Source: BOG-908 sp965199235 | Lineage (GTDB): Bacteria; Pseudomonadota; Alphaproteobacteria; Acetobacterales; Acetobacteraceae | Length of the DNA: 64,000 nt | Direction of reading: 5' to 3' | Assembly (NCBI GenBank): GCA_965199235.1 | Contig: CBDAQU010000002.1 | Span: forward strand, 2,604,001-2,668,000 | Shown: in pieces, positions 50,956 to 59,412 of the stretch | Layout: each line of letters opens with the position of its first letter | Position numbering within the stretch: position 1 is the stretch's first letter | Notes under the pieces: model-generated | Databases searched by the model: none | Told to the model about the DNA's origin: nothing | Seen by the model: only the letters and a program-made list of their open reading frames with translations | Program-made: the position numbers and the translations under genes

Positions 50956-51819
50956 ATGAGGCAGGGTGCGCTGGGCATATTGGCGGGCGGCGGCCCGTTT
51001 CCCGGGCGGGTTGCGGCTGCCGCCTTGGCTGCTGGCCGGAGCGTTTTCATCATCGGCTTCGAGGGCTTCGCCGATCCCTCCGTGATCGGGCAGTTTCCGC
51101 ATCGCTTTGTGCGGCTGGGTGCTGCGGGCGAGATGCTGCGAGCGTTGCGCGACCAGGGCTGCCGCGACCTCGTCATGGTCGGGCCGGTCCGCCGCCCCTC
51201 TCTGTTGACGCTTCGCCCCGATGCGGAGGGTGTTCGGCTGGTCGCCAGGATCGGCCGTGCCGCGTTCTCCGGCGACGATGGGTTGCTGGCTGCCGTGGCA
51301 GGCGTGCTGGCGGAGGAGGGGTTTTCAGTGGTCGGCGCACACGAGGTTCTTGAGGAGGCGCTCGGGCCTGCCGGCTTGCTGGCCGGAAACGCGCCCGACT
51401 CCCTGGCGAGGGCCGACATGGCGCGCGGGATTGCGGTGGTCCGTGCGCTGGGCGGCGTGGATGTGGGCCAGGCCTGCGTGGTTCAGGCCGGCTGCGTGCT
51501 GGCGGTCGAGGCCATCGAGGGCACCGACCGGATGCTGGCGCGCGCCGGCCGGCTGGCCCGGGCCGAACCGGGCGGCGTGCTGGTCAAGCTGGTCAAGCCG
51601 GGGCAGGACCGCAGGGCCGACCTGCCGACGATCGGTCCGCGCACGATAGAGGGGGCGCATGCTGCCGGGCTGAGGGGGGTGGCGTTCGAGGCTGGCGGCA
51701 CGCTGGTGACCGATTTGCCGGCCTGCATCGAGGCTGCCGACCGGCTTGGGGTTTTCCTGCTGGGCCTGGATGACGATCTGCTGGGTGCAGTGCACGTGGC
51801 GGCAGAGGCACGCGATTGA
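50956..51819 (+). CDS. lpxI: UDP-2,3-diacylglucosamine pyrophosphatase LpxI
   Basis: Hydrolyses UDP-diacylglucosamine to lipid X in alphaproteobacterial lipid A synthesis, replacing LpxH. 287 residues. The N-terminal LGILAGGGPFPGRVAAAAL and the C-terminal DUF1009 core (PDSLARADMARGIAVVRALGG, VLAVEAIEGTDRMLARAG, GVLVKLVKPGQDRRADLPTIG, ADRLGVFLLGLDDD) define it. I use the ATG at 50956, which begins at the N-terminal domain. It continues the lipid A gene run in the same direction as lpxA. Confidence 0.93.
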   Translation: MRQGALGILAGGGPFPGRVAAAALAAGRSVFIIGFEGFADPSVIGQFPHRFVRLGAAGEMLRALRDQGCRDLVMVGPVRRPSLLTLRPDAEGVRLVARIGRAAFSGDDGLLAAVAGVLAEEGFSVVGAHEVLEEALGPAGLLAGNAPDSLARADMARGIAVVRALGGVDVGQACVVQAGCVLAVEAIEGTDRMLARAGRLARAEPGGVLVKLVKPGQDRRADLPTIGPRTIEGAHAAGLRGVAFEAGGTLVTDLPACIEAADRLGVFLLGLDDDLLGAVHVAAEARD

Positions 51820-51829
51820 GGAGTGGGTG

Positions 51830-52222
51830 ATGGGTTCGTTTTTGCACACGATGCTGAGGGTTCGCGACCTGGACGCGAGCATCGCCTTCTACCGTGACCT
51901 GCTCGGCATGCACGAACTGCGGCGCAACGAGGTGACGGCTGGCCGCTACACGCTGGTGTTCATGGGGTTTGCGACCAATGCGGAGGGCCAGGCGGAGATC
52001 GAGCTGACCTATAACTGGGACCAGGAAGGCCCCTATGAGCTTGGCAGTGCGTTCGGTCATCTGGCGGTCGGCGTGCCCGACGTGGCGGCAGCGTGCGAGG
52101 TGGTGCGTGCAGGCGGCGGGCGCGTGGTGCGTGAGGCCGGCCCGGTGAAGCATGGGACGACGGTGATCGCGTTCGTGGAAGACCCCGATTCCTACAAGAT
52201 CGAGTTGATAGAACGGGTGTGA
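51830..52222 (+). CDS. gloA: Lactoylglutathione lyase (glyoxalase I)
   Basis: Converts the methylglyoxal-glutathione adduct to S-lactoylglutathione. 130 residues with vicinal-oxygen-chelate fold: MLRVRDLDASIAFYRDLLGM, the metal-ligand segment AEIELTYNWDQEGPYELGSAFGH and the C-terminal IAFVEDPDSYKIELIER. The metal ligands His (HTML), Glu (EIELTYN), His (FGHLAV) and Glu (KIELIE) are all present. ATG at 51830 preceded by GAGGAG. It overlaps the next gene by GTGA. Confidence 0.92.
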   Translation: MGSFLHTMLRVRDLDASIAFYRDLLGMHELRRNEVTAGRYTLVFMGFATNAEGQAEIELTYNWDQEGPYELGSAFGHLAVGVPDVAAACEVVRAGGGRVVREAGPVKHGTTVIAFVEDPDSYKIELIERV

Positions 52223-53568
52223 GTTTTCTCGCCGGCCTCAGTGATGGATTGCAAAGGCTAGCCCTTGCCGGGGTCCCATCCTTGAAAGGCGGGGGGCAGA
52301 GCCGCTGGCCTTTTTCTTCCTCCACGGTCCGCATAGGCGTCACCGGCTTGTCCCGCGCCGGCAAGACCGCCTTCCTGACATCAGTCGCGGCAGGTCTTCT
52401 GGCTCGCCGCTTCGCGCTGGCCCCCGTAGGCGCGAGCGAGGTTCCGGTGTTCGATCAGGCCAGGCATCTGGCGAGCCTGGCTGCCGACCCGCCGGCGTGG
52501 CCGGAGCGGACGAACTCCGCCTCGCTGCTGTCGCTGACCACGAGCGTGAAGCGGGGCGTGTTGCCGGCCAGACAGGTCAGGCTGGAGTTCCTGGACTACC
52601 CCGGCGAGTGGCTGATCGACCTGCCGATGCTGCGGCAGTCCTTTGCGTCCTGGTCGGCCGGCACCCTGCGCCGGCTTGGGGCGCCCGAGCTTGCCGATGC
52701 GGCCGGCCCGTTCCTGGCGTTTCTGAAGGGCGTGCAGGCGAGGGCGGCGGGCGACGAGTCGCTGGCCCATGCGGGCACGAGGCTGTACCGCGACCTGCTG
52801 GGTCGTCTGCGGGATCGTGGCCTGGCCTTCCTGCAGCCTGGTCGGCACCTGATGCCGGCGCCTGGGCCGGAGCCGCCATGGCTCGGGTTCTTTCCCTACC
52901 AGGGTGACGGCGGCATGCAGGGGCTGCTTGCCAGCCGTTACGAGGCGTATGTGGAGGCGGTCAGGCGCGACCTGGCCTCTCCCCTGTTCGCCAACGTGGA
53001 CCGGCTGGTGATACTGGCCGACGTGCTGAGCGCGCTGCATGCGGGGCCTGCGGCGTTCGCCGACATGCGCGCGGCGCTGGGTGCGGCGTCCGGCTCGCTG
53101 CGCTGGCGGTTTTCCTGGCTGGAAGCGCTGTCGGCCCTGGCGTCGCTGCATCTGCCGCCCAGGGTGATCACGCGCGTCGCCTTTGCCGCGACCAAGGCGG
53201 ACCACGTGGCCGACCGGCAGCGCGGCAACCTGGCGGCGCTGATGGGCGCGCTGACGGCGGTGCCGTCCGCGGAGGTGAAGATCAGGCAGTTCGCCATCGC
53301 CTCGGTGCGCTGCACGGAGGATTTCGTCTGGACGCTGGACGGGCGGCCGGTCTCGGCGGTGCGGGGGCGGGTGCTCGGCCAGCAGGTGATGACGCGGTCC
53401 TACCCCGGCGAGGTGCCCGACCGGGTGCCGGACGCCGATTTCTGGGAGCATCCGTTCCTGGCCCTGCCGCAATTCGAGCCGATGCGGCTGGCCGATGGCG
53501 GGCGGACCGGGGTGCCCAACATCGGGGTCGGCCACCTGCTGGATTTTCTGCTGGAGGACGTGCTGTGA
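52219..53568 (+). CDS. YcjX family (DUF463) P-loop protein
   Basis: A 449-residue predicted GTPase/ATPase of the YcjX family, a stress-related cytosolic protein of unknown mechanism. The P-loop GLSRAGKTAF lies near residue 42; RQVRLEFLDYPGEWLIDLPML is the Walker-B-like DYPGEW motif, and ILADVLSALHAGP and VAFAATKADHVADRQR (TKxD) fit a GTPase. Starts with GTG overlapping the gloA stop and is followed by a DUF697 gene with another GTGA overlap, the usual YcjX-YcjF pairing. Confidence 0.9.
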   Translation: MSFLAGLSDGLQRLALAGVPSLKGGGQSRWPFSSSTVRIGVTGLSRAGKTAFLTSVAAGLLARRFALAPVGASEVPVFDQARHLASLAADPPAWPERTNSASLLSLTTSVKRGVLPARQVRLEFLDYPGEWLIDLPMLRQSFASWSAGTLRRLGAPELADAAGPFLAFLKGVQARAAGDESLAHAGTRLYRDLLGRLRDRGLAFLQPGRHLMPAPGPEPPWLGFFPYQGDGGMQGLLASRYEAYVEAVRRDLASPLFANVDRLVILADVLSALHAGPAAFADMRAALGAASGSLRWRFSWLEALSALASLHLPPRVITRVAFAATKADHVADRQRGNLAALMGALTAVPSAEVKIRQFAIASVRCTEDFVWTLDGRPVSAVRGRVLGQQVMTRSYPGEVPDRVPDADFWEHPFLALPQFEPMRLADGGRTGVPNIGVGHLLDFLLEDVL

Positions 53569-54443
53569 GCCGGCCCGCCAGCGACGCGGCGCGGCGCCCC
53601 TCGCCGAGGATCGAGGCCGAGGAGCTGCCCGCTGCCCGCCTGGAGCCGGCGGTGACGCTTGACGAGCCGCTGGCGGTGGAGCCCAGGCGCTGGGGGATGC
53701 CGGCGCTGGTGCTGGGCGGCGCTGCGGTGCTGGCGCTCGGGTTTTCGGCGGTGGGCGCCTTCGAGGTGGTGGCGGGCGTGTTCGCGCGGTCGGCGTTTCT
53801 CGGCGGTGCGGCGGCCGGCGTCGCGGCGGTCGGGTTCGGCATGGTGGGGCTGGGGTTCTGGCGCGAGTGGTCCACCTTGTCGGCGCTGCGCGAGGTGGAC
53901 CAGTTGCGCGCGGACATGGCGGGCGCCGACCCGGTGCGCCGGGCCGAGGCGGCCCGCCTCTGGCTGCACGAGCTGCCAGACGGGGCGGCGCTGCTGCCGG
54001 CGGTGAACGCCGTCAACGACCCAGACGCGATCATCGCGCTGTTGCGCACTGGTCCTGGTGCCGTGCTGCGCGCCCGCGCGGACGCTTTGGGGCGAACGGC
54101 GGCGTTGCAATCGCTGGCCGGCGTGGCTGCGATGCCCTCGCCCGGGCTGGCCGCATTGTTCGTCGCCTGGCGCGGCCTGCGCCTGATCCGGCAGGTGGCG
54201 GCGTTGCACGGGCTGCGGCCAGGGCTGTTCGCAACGCTGGGGTTGCTGCGGCGAACCGCACTTTCGGCGGGTGCGGTGGTGGGGATGGAGGTCGCGGCGA
54301 ACACGGCGGCGCACGCGCTGCTGTCGAGCCCGTTATTGCAGCATGTGGCAGGCGAGATGGCGGGGGCGGGCGTGGCCGCGCGGCGCATGGTCGTTTTGGC
54401 AAGGGCGGCGGGGGCGGCTTGCAGCCCGTTGCCGTCGGAGTAG
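53565..54443 (+). CDS. DUF697 (YcjF-like) membrane protein
   Basis: A 292-residue inner-membrane protein of the YcjF/TIGR01620 type. Two membrane segments occur near residues 45-65 and 75-100, with a conserved C-terminal DUF697 domain that includes SPGLAALFVAWRGLRLIRQVA and LLRRTALSAGAVVG. It pairs with the YcjX protein through a GTGA overlap, as in many Gram-negatives. Function unknown. This is the last gene before the AT-rich island. Confidence 0.85.
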   Translation: MSRPASDAARRPSPRIEAEELPAARLEPAVTLDEPLAVEPRRWGMPALVLGGAAVLALGFSAVGAFEVVAGVFARSAFLGGAAAGVAAVGFGMVGLGFWREWSTLSALREVDQLRADMAGADPVRRAEAARLWLHELPDGAALLPAVNAVNDPDAIIALLRTGPGAVLRARADALGRTAALQSLAGVAAMPSPGLAALFVAWRGLRLIRQVAALHGLRPGLFATLGLLRRTALSAGAVVGMEVAANTAAHALLSSPLLQHVAGEMAGAGVAARRMVVLARAAGAACSPLPSE

Positions 54444-54555
54444 AGCGGCGGCTTGGGCCTGATTTCGGTCAGCATTTGCGAGAAGCGTAAGAGGTTGACC
54501 TGATTGGCGATTGAAAAATTCCGAAAGTCTTAAGTTTCGATAAAGCGGAGTTGAG

Positions 54556-55296
54556 TTGCCTTTCGATGGAAAGACCCGCCAAGGTAATCTGGTGCCGAAA
54601 CAACCCCTTAACAAGAACTATGATCGTGTCTCGCCCATCTTAATCGGCCCACAAACGTTTGAGAAACGGCCAAAATTGGCCGTGTATGTCGCTCAGATTA
54701 TAGCGGGATGGGCACAAGTCGATCTTACATTATCGACTGTCTTAGCCCGCTATGCTCGACGCAACATTGAGCAATCCATCGACATGTATCTCTCCATCGA
54801 AGGCTTCGCCTCACAAGCAAAGATACTCGACGCAGCTGCCAAAACAGCACTCACTCGCGACAATTACCTCCTATATAAAGCAACAATGCGATTTATTAGG
54901 TTAAACTATGACACAAGGAACGAGCTAGCTCATTGGGGGTGGGGTATAACAGACACGATTCCTGATGCTCTAATTATATTTGAACCCGTATCAAAGAAGA
55001 AGTTAGATGCCCTAGCTTTTAATCTTATCGGCCAGAACTTGGCGGCGATTCAGGGCAAAATATCAGAGCTTAAAAAACAGGACCATCTGAAGATATTTTT
55101 CTATAGGGAAAGCGACTTAAAAAAGTGCGCTGATGATATGTTTAAAGCTGAAGCCTTTGCTGATAGGCTTCAGCAGCTTAGCTCGTCAGAGTCCGACATA
55201 GAGGAAGGGCGATCTGTTCTACTTACAAGGCCAGAACTCAAGCAGTTCTACGAGAAGATGGTAGCCGACGAAGCGTCAAAAGCGTCGAATCCCTAG
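54556..55296 (+). CDS. AT-rich orphan gene with HEPN-like RNxxxH motif
   Basis: A 246-residue unknown protein. The base composition is far lower in G+C than all neighbours (hand counts of two 60-base lines give about 45 and 37 percent), and codon use differs sharply, which indicates recent acquisition. It is mainly helical. The central sequence LNYDTRNELAHWGW contains RNELAH, a match to the R-x4-H catalytic motif of HEPN ribonucleases. A C-terminal coiled-coil-like, charged part follows (LKKQDHLKIFFYRESDLKKCADDMFKAEAF). The start may be TTG 54556 or GTG 54592, both with weak ribosome sites. HEPN assignment is inference. Confidence 0.75.
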   Translation: MPFDGKTRQGNLVPKQPLNKNYDRVSPILIGPQTFEKRPKLAVYVAQIIAGWAQVDLTLSTVLARYARRNIEQSIDMYLSIEGFASQAKILDAAAKTALTRDNYLLYKATMRFIRLNYDTRNELAHWGWGITDTIPDALIIFEPVSKKKLDALAFNLIGQNLAAIQGKISELKKQDHLKIFFYRESDLKKCADDMFKAEAFADRLQQLSSSESDIEEGRSVLLTRPELKQFYEKMVADEASKASNP

Positions 55297-55319
55297 CGCT
55301 TTCATTTGCATACTGCACA

Positions 55320-56102
55320 TTATGCGACAGCGGCTACCGGCCGCATCTCCAACGCCGGATAGCGCAGCGCTGGGTTGCCCACGAAATCGTGCGTGCCGCT
55401 GTGGGTCAGGGCACCCTGGGTGTCGAGCCAGATGCGGCCGCCGAGGTCGCGCCAGCGGCGGCAGAAGGTGTAGTCCTCGCTGAGGTAGTGCCTGGTCTCG
55501 GGCTCGATCATGCAGTCGAACAGCGCGTAGCGGTGGGGGCTGGGGGCCTGGGACGCGCGGTCGTGGGCGGCGGCGAAGGCGAGCTCGGGGTGGGCATCCA
55601 TCATGCGCTGCAGGGCGCCGCGACGGATCAGCAGAAAGCCGGTGCCGGCGTAGGTTGCGCTGACAAAGCCGTTTCGGGTCTCCCGGGCCTCGCCCTCGCA
55701 CGGCAGCCCGACGTAGCGCAGCGGCGCGGTTTCGAGCGACTCGCCGGCCTGCAGGCGATCGACCGCCTGTGCAGACCAGTCCCGCAGCTTCAGCGGATAC
55801 ATGCCGGCCACCAGATCCTGGTCGAAGCCGACCATGCGCAGCACCTGCGCGGGCTCGAAACTGATGTCGGCGTCGACGAACAGCAGGTGGGTGGCGTCCG
55901 CACGGTCCATGAACTGCGCGACCAGGGTGTTGCGGCTGCGGGTGACGAGCGAATCGTTTCCGAGCATGTCCACCGTTACGGTGAAGCCGAGATGGTTGCC
56001 GGCCAGCAGCAGGTTGATGGTGGACAGCATGTAGCCCTGGGTGACCAGGCCGCCGAAGCAGGGTGTGGCGACGACGATGTGGAGGTTTTTGGGGATCTGC
56101 AT
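55320..56102 (-). CDS. Glycosyltransferase-like protein
   Basis: A 260-residue protein of GT-A-like design. HIVVATPCFGGLVTQGYM begins the nucleotide-binding fold, and LLFVDADISFEPAQVLRM carries a DxD-type metal-binding motif near residue 77. VAGMYPLK, a GTGFLLIRRG segment and SEDYTFCRRWRDLGGRIWLD complete the layout. Acceptor and sugar are unknown; no other polysaccharide genes adjoin. Convergent with the AT-rich gene, 23 bases away. Confidence 0.75.
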   Translation of the reverse strand: MQIPKNLHIVVATPCFGGLVTQGYMLSTINLLLAGNHLGFTVTVDMLGNDSLVTRSRNTLVAQFMDRADATHLLFVDADISFEPAQVLRMVGFDQDLVAGMYPLKLRDWSAQAVDRLQAGESLETAPLRYVGLPCEGEARETRNGFVSATYAGTGFLLIRRGALQRMMDAHPELAFAAAHDRASQAPSPHRYALFDCMIEPETRHYLSEDYTFCRRWRDLGGRIWLDTQGALTHSGTHDFVGNPALRYPALEMRPVAAVA

Positions 56103-56167
56103 GGCCGTGCCGCGTTGTTCGTGACGACATCATAACAAGCCAATGATGAACATTTGGCAAGCGCCTG

Positions 56168-56563
56168 TCAGACCGGCTGCAGCCATACCAGTTCGGAGTA
56201 GCGCGCGAGCATCGGGTCGGCCGTGAGCAGGCGGGCCGGCTGGTTGATGGCCTGGGCGACGAGCAATCGGTCGAACGGGTCGCGATGGTGCAGGGGCAGT
56301 GCGGACACCGCGGCAGCATCCTCGGTCGTGACCGCAAGCGGCTCGAAGCCGATCTGCTTGGCAGCCTCGCTGACCTGGTTGGGGCTTGTCTGAAAATCCG
56401 GTCGTTTCAGACCGTATTTGATGGCGATCTCCCAGATGCTCGCGGCACTGAAACATATGTCGCTGGACGCGTCCTGCATTGCCTCCGACACCGCACCGGA
56501 CAGGCGATCCGGTTGATTGATCGCCCAGATCAGGTAGTGCGTATCGAGGAGGATACGCATCAT
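56168..56563 (-). CDS. PIN-domain toxin (VapC family)
   Basis: A 131-residue PIN-domain ribonuclease, the toxin of a toxin/antitoxin pair. The acidic catalytic residues are in MRILLDTHYLIWAI, FSAASIWEIAIKYGL (Glu) and LHHRDPFDRLLVAQA (two Asp), and LLTADPMLARY. The ATG at 56563 overlaps the antitoxin stop (ATGA); the next codon is also ATG. Usual target is tRNA or other RNA, with no indication which. Confidence 0.92.
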   Translation of the reverse strand: MMRILLDTHYLIWAINQPDRLSGAVSEAMQDASSDICFSAASIWEIAIKYGLKRPDFQTSPNQVSEAAKQIGFEPLAVTTEDAAAVSALPLHHRDPFDRLLVAQAINQPARLLTADPMLARYSELVWLQPV

Positions 56564-56796
56564 TCGCCTTCGAAAAGCGCCTGAACCTCCTGATCGGGTG
56601 ACAGGAAGTCGTCTCCTGAGATGCCCAGCCTTCCGGCCAGGATGCCGAGCACGCGCCGGGGTTTGGCTGGAGCAAGCGGAACCAAACGTGCGACCGGACG
56701 GCCCGCCCGCGCGATCACGATCTCCTCCCCGGCTGCCGCCTGATCCACCAAACGCGAGAGATGCGTCTTTGCAGAATGAATATTGACCGTTGCCAT
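56560..56796 (-). CDS. Phd/YefM family antitoxin
   Basis: A 78-residue antitoxin: MATVNIHSAKTHLSRLVDQA followed by GEEIVIARAGRPVARLVPL is the Phd/YefM DNA-binding core. The C-terminal DFLSPDQEVQALFEGE is the toxin-binding tail. Located upstream of and overlapping the PIN toxin, and expected to repress its own promoter. The ATG at 56796 is chosen; an in-frame Met six codons upstream is less likely. Confidence 0.9.
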   Translation of the reverse strand: MATVNIHSAKTHLSRLVDQAAAGEEIVIARAGRPVARLVPLAPAKPRRVLGILAGRLGISGDDFLSPDQEVQALFEGE

Positions 56797-56923
56797 CGAC
56801 CGCTGCTGAACCAAGCTTAGTCCAGTGTAGAGCCCAACAGCCGATTTTGTCCACCGCTTTGACCACCCCCACCCCGACCTTATATGCTGGGCATAACCGG
56901 CGTCCGAGGCGGACCTTACCCAG

Positions 56924-58048
56924 ATGAACTACCGTCCCTATCAGAAGATCGACCGCCGCCGCTCCAGGCAGATCCATGTGGGCCGGGTGGCGGTCGGCGG
57001 CGACGCGCCGGTGAGCGTGCAGACGATGACCAACACGCTCACCTCGGACGCGGCCGCCACGATCGCGCAGATACGCCTGGCCGAGATCGCGGGCGTCGAC
57101 ATCGTGCGCGTGTCCTGCCCGGACGTGGAGAGCACCGCGGCGCTGGCCGAGATCGTGCGCGAGGTAAACGTGCCGATCGTGGCCGACATCCACTTCCACT
57201 ACAAACGCGCCATCGAGGCGGCGCAGGCGGGTGCGGCCTGCCTGCGGATCAACCCGGGCAACATCGGCAGTGCCGAACGGGTGCGCGACGTGATCCGCGC
57301 CGCGCGCGACTACAATTGCTCCATGCGCATCGGCGTGAACGCCGGCTCGCTGGAGCGGCATCTGCTGGAGAAATACGGCGAGCCCAACCCGGACGCTCTG
57401 GTCGAGTCCGCGCTGGAACACGCCAAAATCCTGCAGGACCACGATTTCCACGAGTTCAAGATCAGCGTGAAGGCGTCCGACGTGTTCCTCGCCGTCGCCG
57501 CCTACCAGCAGTTGGCGGAGGTTTGCGACCACCCGCTGCACATCGGCATCACAGAAGCCGGCGGCTTGCGGACCGGCACGGTCAAGAGCTCGATCGGGCT
57601 CGGCAGCCTGCTATGGGCGGGCATCGGCGACACGGTGCGCGTCTCGCTCTCGGCCGAGCCGGCCGAGGAGGTGCGCGTGGGCTGGGAGATCCTCAAGGCG
57701 CTGGGCATCCGCAACCGAGGCGTAAAAATCATCTCCTGCCCGTCCTGCGCGCGCCAGGGTTTCGACGTGATCCGCACCGTGCAGGCGCTGGAAGAGCGGC
57801 TGTCCTACATCGAAACGCCGGTCACGCTCTCGATCATCGGCTGCGTGGTCAACGGCCCGGGCGAGGCGCTGATGACCGATCTGGGAGTCACCGGCGGCGG
57901 CAACGGACGGCACATGGTTTACGCGGCCGGCCGCACCGACCACACGGTGGAGGGTGGGAGCATGATCGACCACATCGTGGAGCTGGTCGAGCGGCGGGTG
58001 GAGGCGATCAAGGCCGCACCGGCCGACGCGGTGCTCGAGCCGGTCTGA
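56924..58048 (+). CDS. ispG: 4-hydroxy-3-methylbut-2-enyl diphosphate synthase
   Basis: Penultimate enzyme of the MEP pathway to isoprenoids; a 4Fe-4S enzyme. 374 residues. TIM-barrel signatures include GGDAPVSVQTMTNT, VRVSCPDVEST, ADIHFHYKRAIEAA, LRINPGNIG and the cluster cysteines in KIISCPSCARQG and IIGCVVNGPGEA. All three cysteines are present. A strong hairpin follows the stop, so it is probably a single-gene transcript. Confidence 0.96.
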   Translation: MNYRPYQKIDRRRSRQIHVGRVAVGGDAPVSVQTMTNTLTSDAAATIAQIRLAEIAGVDIVRVSCPDVESTAALAEIVREVNVPIVADIHFHYKRAIEAAQAGAACLRINPGNIGSAERVRDVIRAARDYNCSMRIGVNAGSLERHLLEKYGEPNPDALVESALEHAKILQDHDFHEFKISVKASDVFLAVAAYQQLAEVCDHPLHIGITEAGGLRTGTVKSSIGLGSLLWAGIGDTVRVSLSAEPAEEVRVGWEILKALGIRNRGVKIISCPSCARQGFDVIRTVQALEERLSYIETPVTLSIIGCVVNGPGEALMTDLGVTGGGNGRHMVYAAGRTDHTVEGGSMIDHIVELVERRVEAIKAAPADAVLEPV

Positions 58049-58093
58049 CAGGCTGCGCTGCCAGCACCCGGCCCGGTCCGCCACCGCGTCGCG

Positions 58094-58124
58094 ATGCGGG
58101 GTTGAGCAGGGCCCAACCCCGCAT
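58094..58124. terminator. Hairpin between ispG and a convergent gene
   Basis: ATGCGGGGTTG pairs perfectly with CAACCCCGCAT around a nine-base loop, 46 bases after ispG. It lies between two convergent genes and could stop transcription from both sides; no T tract is seen. Confidence 0.6.
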
Positions 58125-58131
58125 GGGTGGC

Positions 58132-58656
58132 CTAGTGGCGGATGGTCGTGGCGCCGTAGAGCACGGCACGCGGGCGCGCCGCAGCTTGCGCGTCCGCAGT
58201 CGTCTGCAGGGTGGCCGTGTAGGTCTGCCTCTTGGACTTGCAGTAGGCCGCCTTTGTCGGCTCGCCGGTGCCCGAACTGGTGGCGACCAGCGTTGGGGTG
58301 GCGTTCTCGACGGTGCCCTTGACCGTGGTGCCGACGAAGGTCAGGGTTGCGTTCACGTACAAATAGCCGAACGAGCTGGTGAAGGTCCCCTTGTTGCCGG
58401 TGAGGTCTGTGCCGTCGCCGCCCAGGCCCCAAGCTGTGTTGTAGGCGAAGGCGCCCGGGTTGCAGGCGTCAGCCAAGCTGATCCCAACCGCGGTCACCTG
58501 CAGGTTTCCGGTCGCGCTGTCGGTGCCGATGGTGAACTGGATGTTCGAGCCGTCCGCTGAGGTGCCTTGGTAGAAACCGGCCTGCTGGGCTGACGCCGCG
58601 TGCGACAGGGCCAGGGAGGTGACGAGGCCGAGGGCCAGTGTGTATCGGTTGGTCAA
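58132..58656 (-). CDS. Secreted hypothetical protein
   Basis: A 174-residue exported protein. A signal peptide (TLALGLVTSLALSHAASA) ends before QQAGFYQGTSADGSNIQF. The mature part is beta-rich, Gly/Thr/Ser-rich, with two cysteines (DACNPG and AAYCKSKR). The start is a TTG at 58656 with GGAG nearby, since no ATG fits the signal peptide. No family recognised. Confidence 0.65.
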   Translation of the reverse strand: MTNRYTLALGLVTSLALSHAASAQQAGFYQGTSADGSNIQFTIGTDSATGNLQVTAVGISLADACNPGAFAYNTAWGLGGDGTDLTGNKGTFTSSFGYLYVNATLTFVGTTVKGTVENATPTLVATSSGTGEPTKAAYCKSKRQTYTATLQTTADAQAAARPRAVLYGATTIRH

Positions 58657-58833
58657 GATGCGGCTCCAGTATCGACCGCAACGATCATCCGTGCGGTGTG
58701 GGCGTGCACTGCCACCGCGCGGCACGTTGCGACATCGACATTGTCGCTAGCTTTCGGACGAAACCCGGAAATCTTGTGACAAAAATCCGACTGGGCCTGG
58801 TCGAGGCGTTGTCCGCGCGCCAGGGTTGAAAAC

Positions 58834-59259
58834 TCAGGCCATATTCAGCAGAGCGAGCGTCTGCGCATCCTGTTCGTTCCCGAACAGGCCGAGCGCGTCG
58901 CGGAACACCGTCTGGTCCGGCGCGGCGCAGGCGAACAGTGTCATCGACGAGTGAAATTTCAGGTCGTCGGGCGAACCAAAGACGTCGTGCACGCTTCGGT
59001 TCCGCACCGCGAGCACCCGCGCCGTGCACTCCAGCAGCCGCGGGCCGAGCACCGGGTGGGCGGCATAGGCGCGTGCCTCGTCGAGCGAGCCGATGCCGAA
59101 GCGGCGCGCGGTCTCGCTACGGCCCAAGCCCCTCAGCTGCGGGAACACGAACCACATCCAGTGCGACCGTTTGCGGCCTGCCCCAAGTTCTTCGAGCACG
59201 CTGGGATAGACGCTTTCCTGGGCGGCGACGAAGCGGGCCAAGTCGTGCGCGTCCTGCAT
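58834..59259 (-). CDS. DUF1810 family protein
   Basis: A 141-residue protein. HDLARFVAAQESVYPSVLEELG followed by KRSHWMWFVFPQLRGLG and RFGIGSLDEARAYAAHPVLGPRL are the DUF1810 signatures. Function unknown; DUF1810 homologues are occasionally found with calpastatin annotation, which is historical. The ATG at 59259 has GGGAG five bases upstream; one at 59271 is an alternative. Divergent from the Mfd-like helicase. Confidence 0.9.
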   Translation of the reverse strand: MQDAHDLARFVAAQESVYPSVLEELGAGRKRSHWMWFVFPQLRGLGRSETARRFGIGSLDEARAYAAHPVLGPRLLECTARVLAVRNRSVHDVFGSPDDLKFHSSMTLFACAAPDQTVFRDALGLFGNEQDAQTLALLNMA

Positions 59260-59412
59260 CGCGTCTCCCATGCGACACTTTCTTTTTCGGTGACCGGCCC
59301 ACATCGCATGCTGGCCAGCGGCGATCCTGACTGTCCAGACATGGTGTGGGCCGACAGGCCGGCCAGGAAGGATGGCGCTGAGATATGGCCCTGGGAAAGG
59401 GATGGTGTTCGC

